64,000 bases of DNA from Rhodococcus sp. IEGM 1381. Its GTDB lineage: Bacteria; Actinomycetota; Actinomycetes; Mycobacteriales; Mycobacteriaceae. Within the stretch, counting starts at the first letter, position 1. Each line of letters begins with the position of its first letter. Position numbers and translations under genes: made by a program. Below the pieces are notes generated by a model that saw nothing but the letters and a program-made list of their open reading frames with translations, was not told the DNA's origin and searched no databases. Shown here piece by piece: positions 8,289-17,598 of this stretch. The DNA lies in NCBI RefSeq assembly GCF_030056795.1, contig NZ_JASHKQ010000001.1, forward strand, positions 682,001-746,000, given 5' to 3'.

Positions 8289-9767
8289 ATGACCCAGACC
8301 CCGGCGCCGGCCGCCGAACCGATCTCTACCCCGCCGCCCGTCCCACCGCCGCACAAGCACGTATCCCCGCTCCTGTGGACGGCCGGTATCCCCATCCTGC
8401 TGGCCGTATCCGGATTCTTGCTCCCGACACCGGATGGAATCGACCCGCACGGCATGGCCATGCTCGGGATCTTCGTGGGCACCATCGCCGGGCTCATCTT
8501 GCAGCCCCTACCCACCGGCTCCGTTGCTCTGATCGGCCTGGCCGTCGCCATGATCACTCGCACCCAAGTGCCCGCGGACGCGCTCGCCGGCTTCAGCAAC
8601 TCCACCATCTGGCTGATCGTCGCGGCATTCTTCATCGCGGAGGGCTTTCTCGTCACCGGCCTCGGTGAACGCATCGCGCTGCACTTCGTGGTCAGAATGG
8701 GACGCTCGAGCCTGGGGCTCTCCTACGGTATGGCGCTGACCGACCTTTTGCTTGCCCCTGCGACGCCGTCCAACACCGCCCGCGCCGGCGGGGTCGTCTA
8801 TCCGATCATCGCCTCACTGAGCAAGCTGGAGAATTCACAGCCCGAGCCCGACGAGTCGCGCAAACGCCTCGGCGCGTTCCTTCTGCTCACCTCGCTACAG
8901 GTCAATGTCGTCACCTCGGCGATGTTCGTGACCGCGATGGCAGGTAACCCGCTGGCGGTGGCAGCCGCGGCCGAATTGGGCGTCGACATCTCCTGGGCCC
9001 GCTGGGCGATCGCTGCGAGCGTGCCCGGTATCGCCAGTATCGTCGCCGTGCCATGGGTGATGTCCAAGATCTACCCACCGACGGTGAAGAGGACGCCGGA
9101 GGCACCGAAGCACGCCAGGGAGCGGCTCGCCGCCTCGGGTTCTACCTCGCGTCCCGAGAAGATCATGGCCGCGACGTTCGTCGGTTTGCTCGTACTATGG
9201 TGTGCTGGTTCACAACTCGGCATCAATGCCACCTCCGCAGCCTTTGCCGGTGTTGCCGTGCTTCTCGTCACCAAGGTGCTCACGTGGAAGAACCTGGTCA
9301 CCGATACCGGTGCCTGGCAGACGCTGGTGTTCTTCGCGGTGCTCGTCGGAATGGCCTCTCAGCTGCAGGCCTATGGCGTCATCGGCTGGGTCGGAGACAA
9401 GGTTTCGGGAGGCGTCGCGGGCCTGCCGTGGTTGGTCGCTTTCGCGATACTGACCGCTGTCTACTTCTATGCCCACTACCTGTTCGCCTCGAACACAGCC
9501 CAGATCGTTGCGATGTATGCGGTCTTCCTCGCCGCAGCGCTGGCCGCGGGCGCTCCTCCGCTGTTCGCAGCTCTGGTCCTCGGGTTCATCGGAAATCTGT
9601 TCGGGGGTCTAGCCCACTATTCGTCCGGCCCGGCCGGAGTGATCTTCGGATCCGGCTTCGTCAAGACCTCGGAATGGTTCCGCATCGGCTTCGTCATGAG
9701 CGTGGTGCTCATCGCGATCTGGACGGTTATCGGCGGAGCGTGGATGAAGCTACTCGGAATCTGGTGA
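8289..9767 (+). CDS. DASS/SLC13-family dicarboxylate transporter
   Basis: The 492-residue inner-membrane protein has about 12 hydrophobic helices after a Pro-rich N-terminal tail of about 25 residues. Two SNT motifs (near residues 163 and 400: PSNTARAGG and ASNTAQI) are the substrate/cation-binding hairpin signatures of the divalent anion:sodium symporter family, closest to the CitT/YbhI-type 2-oxoglutarate/malate/succinate carriers. It converges on the sdhCAB operon and lies near fumC, so C4-dicarboxylate uptake or exchange is the likely role. Confidence 0.9.
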   Translation: MTQTPAPAAEPISTPPPVPPPHKHVSPLLWTAGIPILLAVSGFLLPTPDGIDPHGMAMLGIFVGTIAGLILQPLPTGSVALIGLAVAMITRTQVPADALAGFSNSTIWLIVAAFFIAEGFLVTGLGERIALHFVVRMGRSSLGLSYGMALTDLLLAPATPSNTARAGGVVYPIIASLSKLENSQPEPDESRKRLGAFLLLTSLQVNVVTSAMFVTAMAGNPLAVAAAAELGVDISWARWAIAASVPGIASIVAVPWVMSKIYPPTVKRTPEAPKHARERLAASGSTSRPEKIMAATFVGLLVLWCAGSQLGINATSAAFAGVAVLLVTKVLTWKNLVTDTGAWQTLVFFAVLVGMASQLQAYGVIGWVGDKVSGGVAGLPWLVAFAILTAVYFYAHYLFASNTAQIVAMYAVFLAAALAAGAPPLFAALVLGFIGNLFGGLAHYSSGPAGVIFGSGFVKTSEWFRIGFVMSVVLIAIWTVIGGAWMKLLGIW

Positions 9768-9779
9768 GCGGCAGGGCGC

Positions 9780-10529
9780 TCAGTCCGGGCGCCCCCGCCA
9801 CCGGGCTCTGATGGTTTCCTTGGGAACCGCGGCGATCGCGGTGAGCGGTATGTCTGCGGGGCAGACGGTGGCGCATTCGCCGAAGGTCGAGCAGGGACCG
9901 AACTCGGCATCCATCGAATCGGTCATCGCCAGTGCGCGCGTTCCCCGTTCGGTCCGGCCTTGGACCATCAACGACAGATGCGCGAGCTTGGAGCCGACGA
10001 ACAGGTGAGCAGCACCGTTGGGGCAGGCGGCTACACACGCACCGCAGCCGATGCAGCCACCGAACTCGAGAGCGGCTTCGGCGGTGGCGTGCGGAACTGG
10101 CCGGGAGTCCGCGTCCGGGGCAGTGCCGGCGGCGACCGAGATGAATCCACCGGCCTCGATCACCCGGTCCAGGGCAGAGCGGTCTACCACCAGGTCGCGC
10201 ACCACGGGAAACGCGCCGGAACGCAATGGCTCCAGCGTGATTCGGGCGCCATCGGCGAAGCTACGCAGGTGCTGGCGGCAGCTGGGGGTATTGGCCTCCG
10301 GTCCGTGCGGACGTCCGTCGACGGTGATGCCGCAGGAGCCGCAGATGCCCTCGCGGCAGTCCGAGTCGAAGACCACCGGATCGGTGCCGGCCTCGATCAG
10401 GCTCTCGTTGAGCCGGTCGAGTAGTTCCAGGAGCGACATGCCCGGCATGGCATCGGCGACGACGTACGTCTCGAAACCACCGGCCGCGGCAGTGTCGGCT
10501 TGGCGCCAGATTTCGAGCGTGAGTTTCAT
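9780..10529 (-). CDS. sdhB: succinate dehydrogenase iron-sulfur subunit
   Basis: The 249-residue protein passes electrons from the flavoprotein to the membrane quinone site. Cys58, Cys63, Cys66 and Cys84 form the plant-type [2Fe-2S] site; CIGCGACVAACP and CSTFGECATVCP supply ligands for the [4Fe-4S] and [3Fe-4S] clusters. ATG 10529 overlaps the sdhA stop by four bases (ATGA), so the long upstream open frame is spurious. It is the third gene of sdhC-sdhA-sdhB. Confidence 0.95.
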   Translation of the reverse strand: MKLTLEIWRQADTAAAGGFETYVVADAMPGMSLLELLDRLNESLIEAGTDPVVFDSDCREGICGSCGITVDGRPHGPEANTPSCRQHLRSFADGARITLEPLRSGAFPVVRDLVVDRSALDRVIEAGGFISVAAGTAPDADSRPVPHATAEAALEFGGCIGCGACVAACPNGAAHLFVGSKLAHLSLMVQGRTERGTRALAMTDSMDAEFGPCSTFGECATVCPADIPLTAIAAVPKETIRARWRGRPD

Positions 10530-12511
10530 CGGTAGTCTCTCGTCTGTAGTGGCACGGCTGTGTAGGTCAGTGGTTCCGCATGTCGGATGTGATGCCCGTC
10601 GTCCCGGGTCTCCCACGCCGAGGCGAACGCCCAGTGCTCGTCGTCTCGCACCGCCTCGCCGGTGGCGCTCTGGTGTTCGACGCGAAAGTGAGCGCCGCAG
10701 GACTCGTCTCGGTCCAGCGCATCGACGCACATGAGCTCGGCGAGTTCGAGGAAGTCGGCCACCCGTCCAGCATGCTCGAGTTCCTGGTTGAGCTCGTTTC
10801 CGTCTCCCACGATCCGCAGGTCTTGCCAGAACTGGGCCCGCAACGCTCGGATCTCGCCGATGGCGGTGGTGAGTCCTGCCGCCGAGCGGCTCACCCCACA
10901 GCCTCGGTACAGGATCTCGCCGAGCTCGCGGTGGAAGTGACTGGCGCTCGCGGTGCCGTTCACCGCGAGGAGTGCGTCGGTGCGGGTGCGAACCCGCCCG
11001 AGCGCGGTCGTGACGGCCGGATCATCCGGTGAGAGTCGTTCCGAACCCAACAGCGGCGCAAGGTAACTCGGGATCGATCGGGGTAAAGTGAACCAGCCGT
11101 CCACCGATGCCGAGAGCAACGAGTTCGCGCCCAGTCGGTTGGCACCGTGGTAGCCCCAGCCCGCCTCGCCGCCGACGAAGAGCCCGGGGATCGACGTCAT
11201 CAGGTCGTAGTCCGCCCACAATCCACCCATGACGAAGTGGGCCGCGGGGGCGATCCGCATCGGGGTGTCCAGCGGGTCGTCACCGGTGGCGTTGCGGTAG
11301 GTGTCGAAGATGTTGCCGTAGCGCTCCTCGAGTACCTTCCGGCCGATTGTCGCGACGGCGTCTCGGAAATCGAGATAGACGCTGTTGTGCTGCGGACCGA
11401 CGCCGTGACCGGAGTCGATCTGCTCGAGTGCGGCCCGAGAGGAGACGTCGCGCGGGGCAAGGTTGCCGTACGCGGGGTATTTGCGTTCGAGGTAGTAGTC
11501 CCGCTCCGCGTCGGGCACCGCGGCGGGATCTCGGTCGTCGCCGGCTTCGGCAGGGACCCAGATGCGGGCGTCGTTGCGCAGCGACTCACTCATCAGTGTG
11601 GTCTTGGACTGCCAGGGGGAATCGACGGGCAAGGCGGTGGGGTGAAACTGCACGAACGACGGCGAGGCAACCAGCGCGCCGTGTCGATGCGCGCGCCACA
11701 TGGCGGTGGCGTTGCTGTTCAGCGCCAGCGTCGAATGGTGGTAGACGGTGCCGTATCCCCCGGTGGCCAGTACCACCGCGTGACCGGTGGTGGCGGCGAG
11801 CTCCCCGGTGACGAGGTCGCGGGTGACCACGCCTTGCGCTCGGCCGTCGGCGATCACCAGGTCGAGCATTTCCCGTCGGGTGTGCACGACGACGTTCCCC
11901 GCGGCGACCTGCCGATGCAATGCTTGCGAGGCAGCCACCTGCAGCTGCTGACCGGTTTGGCCGCGGGTGTAGTAGGTCCGCGAGACCTGCACGCCGCCGA
12001 AGGAGCGGGTAGCGAGCTGACCGCCGTACTCACGGGCGAAGGGTGCCCCGATCGCGTCGAGATGGTCGACGACGCGGACCGACTCCTCACCCAACCGGAA
12101 GCCCTCTGCTTCACGACCCCGGAAGTCTCCGCCCTTGACGGTGTCGCGGACGAATCGCTCCAGGCTGTCGCCGTCGACCTTCCGTGCGCGGGCCGCGTTG
12201 ATGCCACCTTGGGCGGCGACGCTGTGTGCGCGACGGGGGGAATCGTGGAAGGTGAACACTTCCACCCGGAACCCCAGCTCACCGAGGGCGGCGGCGCAGG
12301 CCGACCCGGCGAGACCGGTGCCGACCACGAGGACGGTGAACTGCTTGCGGTTGGGCGGACTGACCAGAGCGTGATCGAGTTGTCTTCGCGCCCAGGCGGT
12401 TGCGGGATCGCCGTCGGGAATGTTGCCCGACAACGGATCTCCGAGGCTACGTAAGGAATCGAGCGTCAGTGGGGATGTCGGTGGTGCGAGCATGTGCGGG
12501 GTCGTGGTCAT
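10526..12511 (-). CDS. sdhA: succinate dehydrogenase/fumarate reductase flavoprotein subunit
   Basis: The 661-residue catalytic subunit oxidises succinate to fumarate. The FAD-binding dinucleotide motif VVGTGLAGSACA is at residues 62-73, and His96 in HSVAAQGG is the likely covalent FAD attachment residue. The HPTALP region and the GGLWADYD segment are the substrate/capping regions of the B-type (single cytochrome subunit) Sdh. The arrangement matches the mycobacterial Sdh1 set (Rv0249c-Rv0247c). It overlaps both neighbours by four bases. Confidence 0.95.
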   Translation of the reverse strand: MTTTPHMLAPPTSPLTLDSLRSLGDPLSGNIPDGDPATAWARRQLDHALVSPPNRKQFTVLVVGTGLAGSACAAALGELGFRVEVFTFHDSPRRAHSVAAQGGINAARARKVDGDSLERFVRDTVKGGDFRGREAEGFRLGEESVRVVDHLDAIGAPFAREYGGQLATRSFGGVQVSRTYYTRGQTGQQLQVAASQALHRQVAAGNVVVHTRREMLDLVIADGRAQGVVTRDLVTGELAATTGHAVVLATGGYGTVYHHSTLALNSNATAMWRAHRHGALVASPSFVQFHPTALPVDSPWQSKTTLMSESLRNDARIWVPAEAGDDRDPAAVPDAERDYYLERKYPAYGNLAPRDVSSRAALEQIDSGHGVGPQHNSVYLDFRDAVATIGRKVLEERYGNIFDTYRNATGDDPLDTPMRIAPAAHFVMGGLWADYDLMTSIPGLFVGGEAGWGYHGANRLGANSLLSASVDGWFTLPRSIPSYLAPLLGSERLSPDDPAVTTALGRVRTRTDALLAVNGTASASHFHRELGEILYRGCGVSRSAAGLTTAIGEIRALRAQFWQDLRIVGDGNELNQELEHAGRVADFLELAELMCVDALDRDESCGAHFRVEHQSATGEAVRDDEHWAFASAWETRDDGHHIRHAEPLTYTAVPLQTRDYR

Positions 12512-13254
12512 GAGACCACTCCGGTGAGGACGGCGATGGGGATCGATGCGTTGCCGACGAAGATCAGCCCGGCCAGCGTGCCGCCGACTATCGTCGCGGC
12601 CCGTCTCCCCCGTTGGCCGGTGACACCGAAATCATTGACCACGCTCCACAATCCGTGCAACAGGTGCAGACCCAGGACCGTCATCGCGAGGAGATAGATC
12701 GAGGCGATGACGGGACGGTCGAGGCTCGCGACGAGGTTTTCGTAGGCTGCGCTGGTGGACGTGGTGCCGGGGTCGAAACCCGAGCTCGCGACGGGAGCGG
12801 TGCCGGTGGTCAGGTCGAGGATGTGAATGATGATGAACAGCCCGAGCACGATGCCGGTGACCGGCATCGTGCGGGCCGAGAACGTGCGAATGCCCCAGCC
12901 GAGGCGGCGACGCTTGAACGGGCCCCGCGCTTTCCTGGCGCGGAGCCACAGCATCACCCCGCATCCGATATGGCCGACCACGCAGAGCGCGAGTATCGCT
13001 CGCAGGATCCACAGCACGCCGCTGTACGGAAGCAGGGGTTCGCCGAGAGTCCGCAGCCAGTGCCCGTAGTCGTCGTAGTGCTCCGCGCCGAGGTAGACCT
13101 TGAGGTTCCCGAGCAGATGCACGATCACGAAGAGCGCGAACACCGTGCCCGTCGTGGCCATGACGAACTTCTCAGTCACCGTGGACGGCCGTGGCACCGG
13201 GCGGTGCTCTCGTGCTGCTGAGCTCCGCGCAGTATCGCGGGTGGGGGCGGACAT
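12508..13254 (-). CDS. sdhC: succinate dehydrogenase cytochrome b558 subunit
   Basis: The 248-residue membrane anchor has five predicted helices (about residues 33-53, 80-103, 129-150, 180-200 and 220-242). Conserved histidines at helix ends (IVHLLGNLK, GHIGCG, IIIHILDL, LHLLHGLWS) can bind two hemes, as in B-type SdhC. It is the first gene of the operon and diverges from fumC across a 160-bp gap that contains a hairpin. Confidence 0.93.
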   Translation of the reverse strand: MSAPTRDTARSSAAREHRPVPRPSTVTEKFVMATTGTVFALFVIVHLLGNLKVYLGAEHYDDYGHWLRTLGEPLLPYSGVLWILRAILALCVVGHIGCGVMLWLRARKARGPFKRRRLGWGIRTFSARTMPVTGIVLGLFIIIHILDLTTGTAPVASSGFDPGTTSTSAAYENLVASLDRPVIASIYLLAMTVLGLHLLHGLWSVVNDFGVTGQRGRRAATIVGGTLAGLIFVGNASIPIAVLTGVVS

Positions 13255-13321
13255 CTCAGTGGCCTCCGGGGATGTGGGGGTGACGCAACCCGGGTGGCGG
13301 CGACGACCTCCCCAGTCAACG

Positions 13322-13354
13322 GACCTGGTGTGCCCTGCGACAGGGCCTTAGGTC
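13322..13354. promoter_or_regulatory. two-part stem-loop between sdhC and fumC
   Basis: GCCCTG (13332-13337) pairs with CAGGGC (13341-13346) around a CGA loop, and GACCT (13322-13326) pairs with AGGTC (13350-13354) outside it. It sits in the only intergenic region that serves both the sdh operon and fumC. It may be a regulator site or an mRNA leader element for fumC; the function is not established. Confidence 0.35.
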
Positions 13355-13414
13355 ACGTCGATACCGACCATTGGGCTCTGCCGCCGGCCCGTCAGCATCA
13401 CGCAGGGTCTTGCA

Positions 13415-14869
13415 ATGACCAATACTGTTGCTCCCGCGGTCCCGACCGTCCTCGACCTACCGGTGGGCCTGCACGAGAGGGGAACTCGCACCGAAACCGA
13501 TCCCATGGGTTCCGTGGAGGTCCCCGCCGACCACTACTGGGGTGCGGAGACAGAGCGCTCGCTGGTGCACTTCGCTATCGGAGGCGACCGGATGCCCGTG
13601 GCGGTCTGCCGCGCCTACGGCTCGGTGAAGAAGGCCGCGGCACTGGTGAACGCGCGGCACGGATTGCTCCCGCAATGGAAGGCGGACCTGATGGCGCAGG
13701 TCTGCGACGAGGTCGCGAGCGGCGCGCTCGACGAGCAGTTCCCGCTCTACGTCTGGCAGACTGGCTCGGGCACGCAGTCGAACATGAACGTCGACGAGGT
13801 CGTGGCCAACCGGTGCATTCAGCTCCTCGGTGGCACGCTCGGCTCGAAGAGCCCGGTGCACCCCAACGACGACGTGAACCGCAGCCAGTCCTCCAACGAC
13901 ACCTTCCCCACCGCCATGCATCTGGCCGTGCTGACCGCCGTTACCGATGAGCTCGATCCCAGCGTCCGTGAACTCCACGCAGCCCTCGACGCCAAGGCGA
14001 CGCTGTGGGCGGATGCGGTCAAGATCGGGCGGACGCACTTGGAGGACGCTGTTCCGTTGACCGTCGGCCAGGAATGGTCCGGGTACGCCCGTCAGCTCGA
14101 AGACGGCATCGCTCGCCTCATGGCTACGCTCCCTGCGCTGCACGAGATCGCGCTGGGCGGAACGGCGGTGGGTACCGGTCTCAATGCGCCGGATGGCTTC
14201 GACGTCGACGTCGCCGCGGAACTCGCAGACATCACCGGCTACCCGTTCGTCACTGCGCCCAACAAGTTCGCGGCTCTCGGCGGACTCGATGCGGTGGTGG
14301 CCGCCTCCGCGGGAATGCGGGCGCTCGCGGTACCACTGATGAAGATCGCCAACGACATTCGATGGGCCGCGTCCGGACCGCGCTGCGGAATCGGCGAGCT
14401 GATCCTGCCGGCCAACGAACCGGGCAGCTCGATCATGCCGGGCAAAGTCAACCCCACCCAGTGCGAGTCGGTGGTGATGGTCTGCATCCAGGTGCTCGCC
14501 GACGACACGGCAGTGGCCTTTGCCGGATCACAGGGGAATTTCGAGCTGAACACCATGCGTCCCATCGTGATTCAGAACGTGCTGCATTCGGCTCGGATGC
14601 TCACCGATGTATGCCGATTGTTCCGCGAGTATTGCATCGAGGGCATCACCTTGAACCGTGATCGCATCGACGAGGGTGTCGAACGGTCCCTGATGCTCGT
14701 CACCGCGCTGTCTCCCGCCATCGGGTACGACGCCGCCTCGCTGGTGGCTCAGCAGGCATCGCGCGACGGCACCACGCTGCGAGAAGCCGCCCTCGCGCAG
14801 CAGGTGGTGACGGCGGAGGAGTTCGATCGACTGGTCGATCCACGAGCGATGACCGGGACGACCACCTGA
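13415..14869 (+). CDS. fumC: class II fumarate hydratase
   Basis: The 484-residue protein is an iron-independent fumarase that interconverts fumarate and malate. It has the GSGTQSNMN active-site loop, the HPND dicarboxylate site, GRTHLEDAVP with the catalytic His, and the superfamily signature GSSIMPGKVNPTQ. An N-terminal extension of about 30 residues precedes the conserved DPMGSVEVP start, so a later start is possible, but ATG 13415 is the first good one. It completes a succinate-fumarate-malate module with sdhCAB and the DASS carrier. Confidence 0.95.
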   Translation: MTNTVAPAVPTVLDLPVGLHERGTRTETDPMGSVEVPADHYWGAETERSLVHFAIGGDRMPVAVCRAYGSVKKAAALVNARHGLLPQWKADLMAQVCDEVASGALDEQFPLYVWQTGSGTQSNMNVDEVVANRCIQLLGGTLGSKSPVHPNDDVNRSQSSNDTFPTAMHLAVLTAVTDELDPSVRELHAALDAKATLWADAVKIGRTHLEDAVPLTVGQEWSGYARQLEDGIARLMATLPALHEIALGGTAVGTGLNAPDGFDVDVAAELADITGYPFVTAPNKFAALGGLDAVVAASAGMRALAVPLMKIANDIRWAASGPRCGIGELILPANEPGSSIMPGKVNPTQCESVVMVCIQVLADDTAVAFAGSQGNFELNTMRPIVIQNVLHSARMLTDVCRLFREYCIEGITLNRDRIDEGVERSLMLVTALSPAIGYDAASLVAQQASRDGTTLREAALAQQVVTAEEFDRLVDPRAMTGTTT

Positions 14870-15107
14870 CCGCACTCTGATCGGATTCGACGTGCGTGGC
14901 CGGACGCAGTGCCACCCAAATATCGATTGGGCCGGGGTGCGGTTCACTCAGCCAGTCGCACGTGTGTCGATCGAGACCCATCTGCCTGCTGGTGTGAGGT
15001 CGATGTCACCTTTAACGGGGACGACATGGCGCTGTTTGTCACGGCTCGTTCCTCGGGTGCGTTGGGGGAGAATCGAGTCTCCTGATTCGACTGCGAGCGA
15101 GTGGATT

Positions 15108-15869
15108 TCAGGTGTCACGGTGTGGCCTTGTGCAGCGGAAAGCTCTCGAGACGTAGGGAAGGCCAATCGTTGTCGAACCCTGCAGGCCCAATTCGTCGAA
15201 CAGTGCGGCGAGATCCTGATCGATGCGGCTTCGCTCAGTGACCGATGCGGTGATGTAGAAACTGCGCGATCGAACCAGGTCGGTCAACAGCGATCGGTTC
15301 ACCGTGCGAGACCACGCCCATCGTCGCTCTTCGAGATGATCGAAGGGCTCCGCTATCGGCGGCGGACCGTCGTCGAACATGGCCATCGCTCCGCCGCGTA
15401 AGACCACGGAGTTGAGGCGTCGAACCCAGGCCTGTGACTCGTCGCGAATGTTCCAGACCAAACCCAGCACACCGCCAGGACGCAGGACCCGTCCGATCTC
15501 ACGTGACGCGGCCACCGGATCGACCCAGTGCCAGGCCTGTCCGAGCAGCACTCCATCGAGACTCTCGTCGTCTACTGGGAGGGATTCGGCAGTACCGACC
15601 AGGGTCGGGACACCCGGCACCGCGATGCGCAGGGCGTCGAGCATGGCGGTATCAGGGTCGACGGCAATGGCGTCGCAACCAGCGGCAACGATGCTGCGCG
15701 TGAGCTTGCCCGTGCCGGCACCGACGTCAGCGACTCGTGGCGTTCGACCCGACGCGAATGCAGGCTCCAGCAGCCACGCAACCGAGTCCGACGGGTATTC
15801 GGGACGAGCCGATTCGTACACCTCGGCGGCGGTTCCGAACGACGTGGAGCTGTTATCTCGGCTAACCAT
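15108..15869 (-). CDS. class I SAM-dependent methyltransferase
   Basis: The 253-residue protein has a methyltransf_11-type fold: motif I DVGAGTGKLT near residue 49, motif II with VDPDTAMLD, and the GQAWHWVDP signature common to small-molecule methyltransferases of this group. The substrate is unknown. It is a paralog of the gene at 41387-42157, sharing the FGxxAExYxxARPxYP start and the QAWHWV motif. It closes a minus-strand run, 9 bp after the GNAT gene. Confidence 0.85.
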   Translation of the reverse strand: MVSRDNSSTSFGTAAEVYESARPEYPSDSVAWLLEPAFASGRTPRVADVGAGTGKLTRSIVAAGCDAIAVDPDTAMLDALRIAVPGVPTLVGTAESLPVDDESLDGVLLGQAWHWVDPVAASREIGRVLRPGGVLGLVWNIRDESQAWVRRLNSVVLRGGAMAMFDDGPPPIAEPFDHLEERRWAWSRTVNRSLLTDLVRSRSFYITASVTERSRIDQDLAALFDELGLQGSTTIGLPYVSRAFRCTRPHRDT

Positions 15870-15878
15870 AAGGTCACG

Positions 15879-16352
15879 TTACCCGTCCGACTCGAGCTCG
15901 AGTTCGTAATAGAGAGCTTTCGGTCCCTCGCCGCGTCCTTCGTGGCAGTCGAAGCCTCGCTTCTCGTAGACATGGCGAGCTGCCTCGTCGTCTTCCGAGG
16001 TGTTGAGGTCCATGTAGGTGGCACCTCGGGCGCGGGCATGGTCGATGGCATAGTCGAGAAAGGTTGTGCCGTAGCCCTTCCCGCGATGATCTGGCTGAAT
16101 GTAGAACTCGGCGAGATAGGCCTCCAGGTCGGCGCTCAGCGTACCGATCCGAAATCTCAGAACGGCCGCACCGATGGCGGGAGCTCCGAAGGTCAGCACG
16201 CTGGTGTCACCAGATGTGACCAGCCTGTTCAGATGGGCCGCAAGCCATTCGGGCTCGGGTGCCGGGTCGTCGTACTCGCGATTGAAATCGACCAACAGGT
16301 TTGCGGCCTCGAAGAGCCCGTCGGAATCTCTGACGTCACGTGTGCCGGACAT
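15879..16352 (-). CDS. GNAT-family N-acetyltransferase
   Basis: A 157-residue acetyltransferase with the acetyl-CoA-binding motif A (FYIQPDHRGKGYGT) near residue 90 and the C-terminal YEKRGF motif. ATG 16352 has a GGAG sequence seven bases upstream; a TTG at 16373 that overlaps the previous gene's stop is a weaker alternative. The substrate is unknown. Confidence 0.85.
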   Translation of the reverse strand: MSGTRDVRDSDGLFEAANLLVDFNREYDDPAPEPEWLAAHLNRLVTSGDTSVLTFGAPAIGAAVLRFRIGTLSADLEAYLAEFYIQPDHRGKGYGTTFLDYAIDHARARGATYMDLNTSEDDEAARHVYEKRGFDCHEGRGEGPKALYYELELESDG

Positions 16353-16369
16353 ATCGACTCCTCGAGCTG

Positions 16370-16714
16370 TCAATTTTCAGGTTGAACAAGTCTTTTCGCA
16401 TCGAGCAAGCCGAGACCGGGATGCATTTCACGCAACGAACGAATGGCCTTGACGGTTCTGCCGGATTCTGCGACAACGGCTTCGACATCCTCGGCGGGTA
16501 CGGACTCGGGTCCGATCTTGTTGGGTACGGGCGAGTGCCGACCTCCTCGGTACCAGAGCGCTGGGGCGGCTACTGCCAGCACCACCAGCTTCGACCAGTT
16601 CCAGCCAGAAGGATCGGACACGAGGTCGCTGATCGTCAGGAACGCGAGCGCGGCCAGCAAGGTGACAACCGCGTATCGGGTCCAGGGGCGCTCGCGGAGG
16701 TTCATGTCTTTCAT
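16370..16714 (-). CDS. small membrane protein with L7/L12 C-terminal-like domain
   Basis: About 114 residues. Two hydrophobic stretches near residues 12-30 and 38-52 are followed by a soluble tail. The final 30 residues (VKAIRSLREMHPGLGLLDAKRLVQ region) closely resemble the C-terminal helix-turn-helix of ribosomal protein L7/L12, where the sequence is typically IKxIREVTGLGLKEAKDLVE. This is not the ribosomal protein: it lacks the dimerisation domain and is membrane-bound. Function unknown. Start is either ATG 16714 or 16705. Confidence 0.7.
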   Translation of the reverse strand: MKDMNLRERPWTRYAVVTLLAALAFLTISDLVSDPSGWNWSKLVVLAVAAPALWYRGGRHSPVPNKIGPESVPAEDVEAVVAESGRTVKAIRSLREMHPGLGLLDAKRLVQPEN

Positions 16715-16745
16715 GCTGTCATCGCCGGTCCATCGAGACAACGCG

Positions 16746-17255
16746 TCAGCGTCGCAATTCTGTATCGAGTTGGACGAGAAGTATGCCGAACTTCGTGCGC
16801 CCGGCGGCCGGTGACGGAAACCGACGCAAGATCGCTCGCACAATCGCATTGGACTGCGCGTCGATCCATTCGATTTGTTCTGCAACAACTTTGGAGTCCG
16901 TCAGCGCCAGATGCACGGCGGATCCAAGAATATGCGTGACCTGATGGGGGCTGTACAGCGGATGGAGGAAGGCGGCACCTGCTGCGTGCATGGCAGCAAG
17001 GGCGGCGTCGATCGCCGCGGATTCCGTCACCTCGCGGGCGGCCTTGTGCGCGTCCCAGGCGAGTCTGCGTAACTCCGCCGTTCGGTGGCCGGTCTCGGCG
17101 AATGACCCGGCACCGTCGATCGCCGAACGTGGACGGAGATCGTTCGGGTGCGAGGCCTCGAAAATCGGCAAGGCACGACGGGCACAGGTGGCTGCGAACG
17201 CCGCCACGTGCCGAATGTCGTCGAGACTCAGCTCCACTTCAGCGGGTTCGCCCAC
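16746..17255 (-). CDS. Imm-5-like putative immunity protein
   Basis: The 169-residue, mostly helical, Ala-rich protein resembles the putative immunity family often labelled Imm5-like: an N-terminal LDDIRHVAAFAATCARRALPIFE-type helix (diagnostic region only), a central HKAAREV segment and a late SPHQVTHILGSAVHLAL stretch. Such proteins are predicted to neutralise secreted or polymorphic toxins. No toxin gene is next to it here. It is one base upstream of the next membrane protein gene on the same strand, so the two may be co-transcribed. Confidence 0.65.
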   Translation of the reverse strand: MGEPAEVELSLDDIRHVAAFAATCARRALPIFEASHPNDLRPRSAIDGAGSFAETGHRTAELRRLAWDAHKAAREVTESAAIDAALAAMHAAGAAFLHPLYSPHQVTHILGSAVHLALTDSKVVAEQIEWIDAQSNAIVRAILRRFPSPAAGRTKFGILLVQLDTELRR

Positions 17256-17256
17256 G

Positions 17257-17577
17257 TCAGGCCTCGCGGGTGCCGTTGCGATTCAACATGAATCCGAATC
17301 GTCCGAGAACCAATCCGGTCAGCGCGCCGAGAGCTCCGGTCGCCACCGGGACAAGGTACAGCCACGGAGGGCGAAGGATCAATGGATCGCTGTTGAGATC
17401 CCTATCCAAATCGATGGAATAGCCGCGGCTCATCGGCACGCCCTCGAGGGGCTCGTACGAACCTTGATAAACGACGTCGTCCAGGTCGGTGGTCCATTCA
17501 CCGATCAAGTACCAGGAAAGTGGAGCCAATCCGACGATGAATCCGAACAGAAGCAGAAGGATGACGAGATTGCGCAC
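17257..17577 (-). CDS. hypothetical two-helix membrane protein
   Basis: The 106-residue protein has hydrophobic segments at residues 3-24 and 72-94 with an acidic, probably extracytoplasmic loop between them (ends marked by GEWTTDLDD and DLNSDPLIL). I recognise no family. It lies directly upstream of the Imm-5-like gene (one-base gap). Confidence 0.65.
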   Translation of the reverse strand: MRNLVILLLLFGFIVGLAPLSWYLIGEWTTDLDDVVYQGSYEPLEGVPMSRGYSIDLDRDLNSDPLILRPPWLYLVPVATGALGALTGLVLGRFGFMLNRNGTREA

Positions 17578-17598
17578 CGTGTCAGGCTATTGCCCCCG

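Noticed and set aside
8142..8450. N-terminal continuation of the P-type ATPase frame
   Set aside because: The residues upstream of 8141 are Arg-rich and unrelated to P-type ATPases, and part of them are antisense to the DASS gene.
11147..12454. 435-codon plus-strand open frame opposite sdhA
   Set aside because: Complement of the conserved flavoprotein frame; Gly/Val/Asp-rich translation with no family signature.
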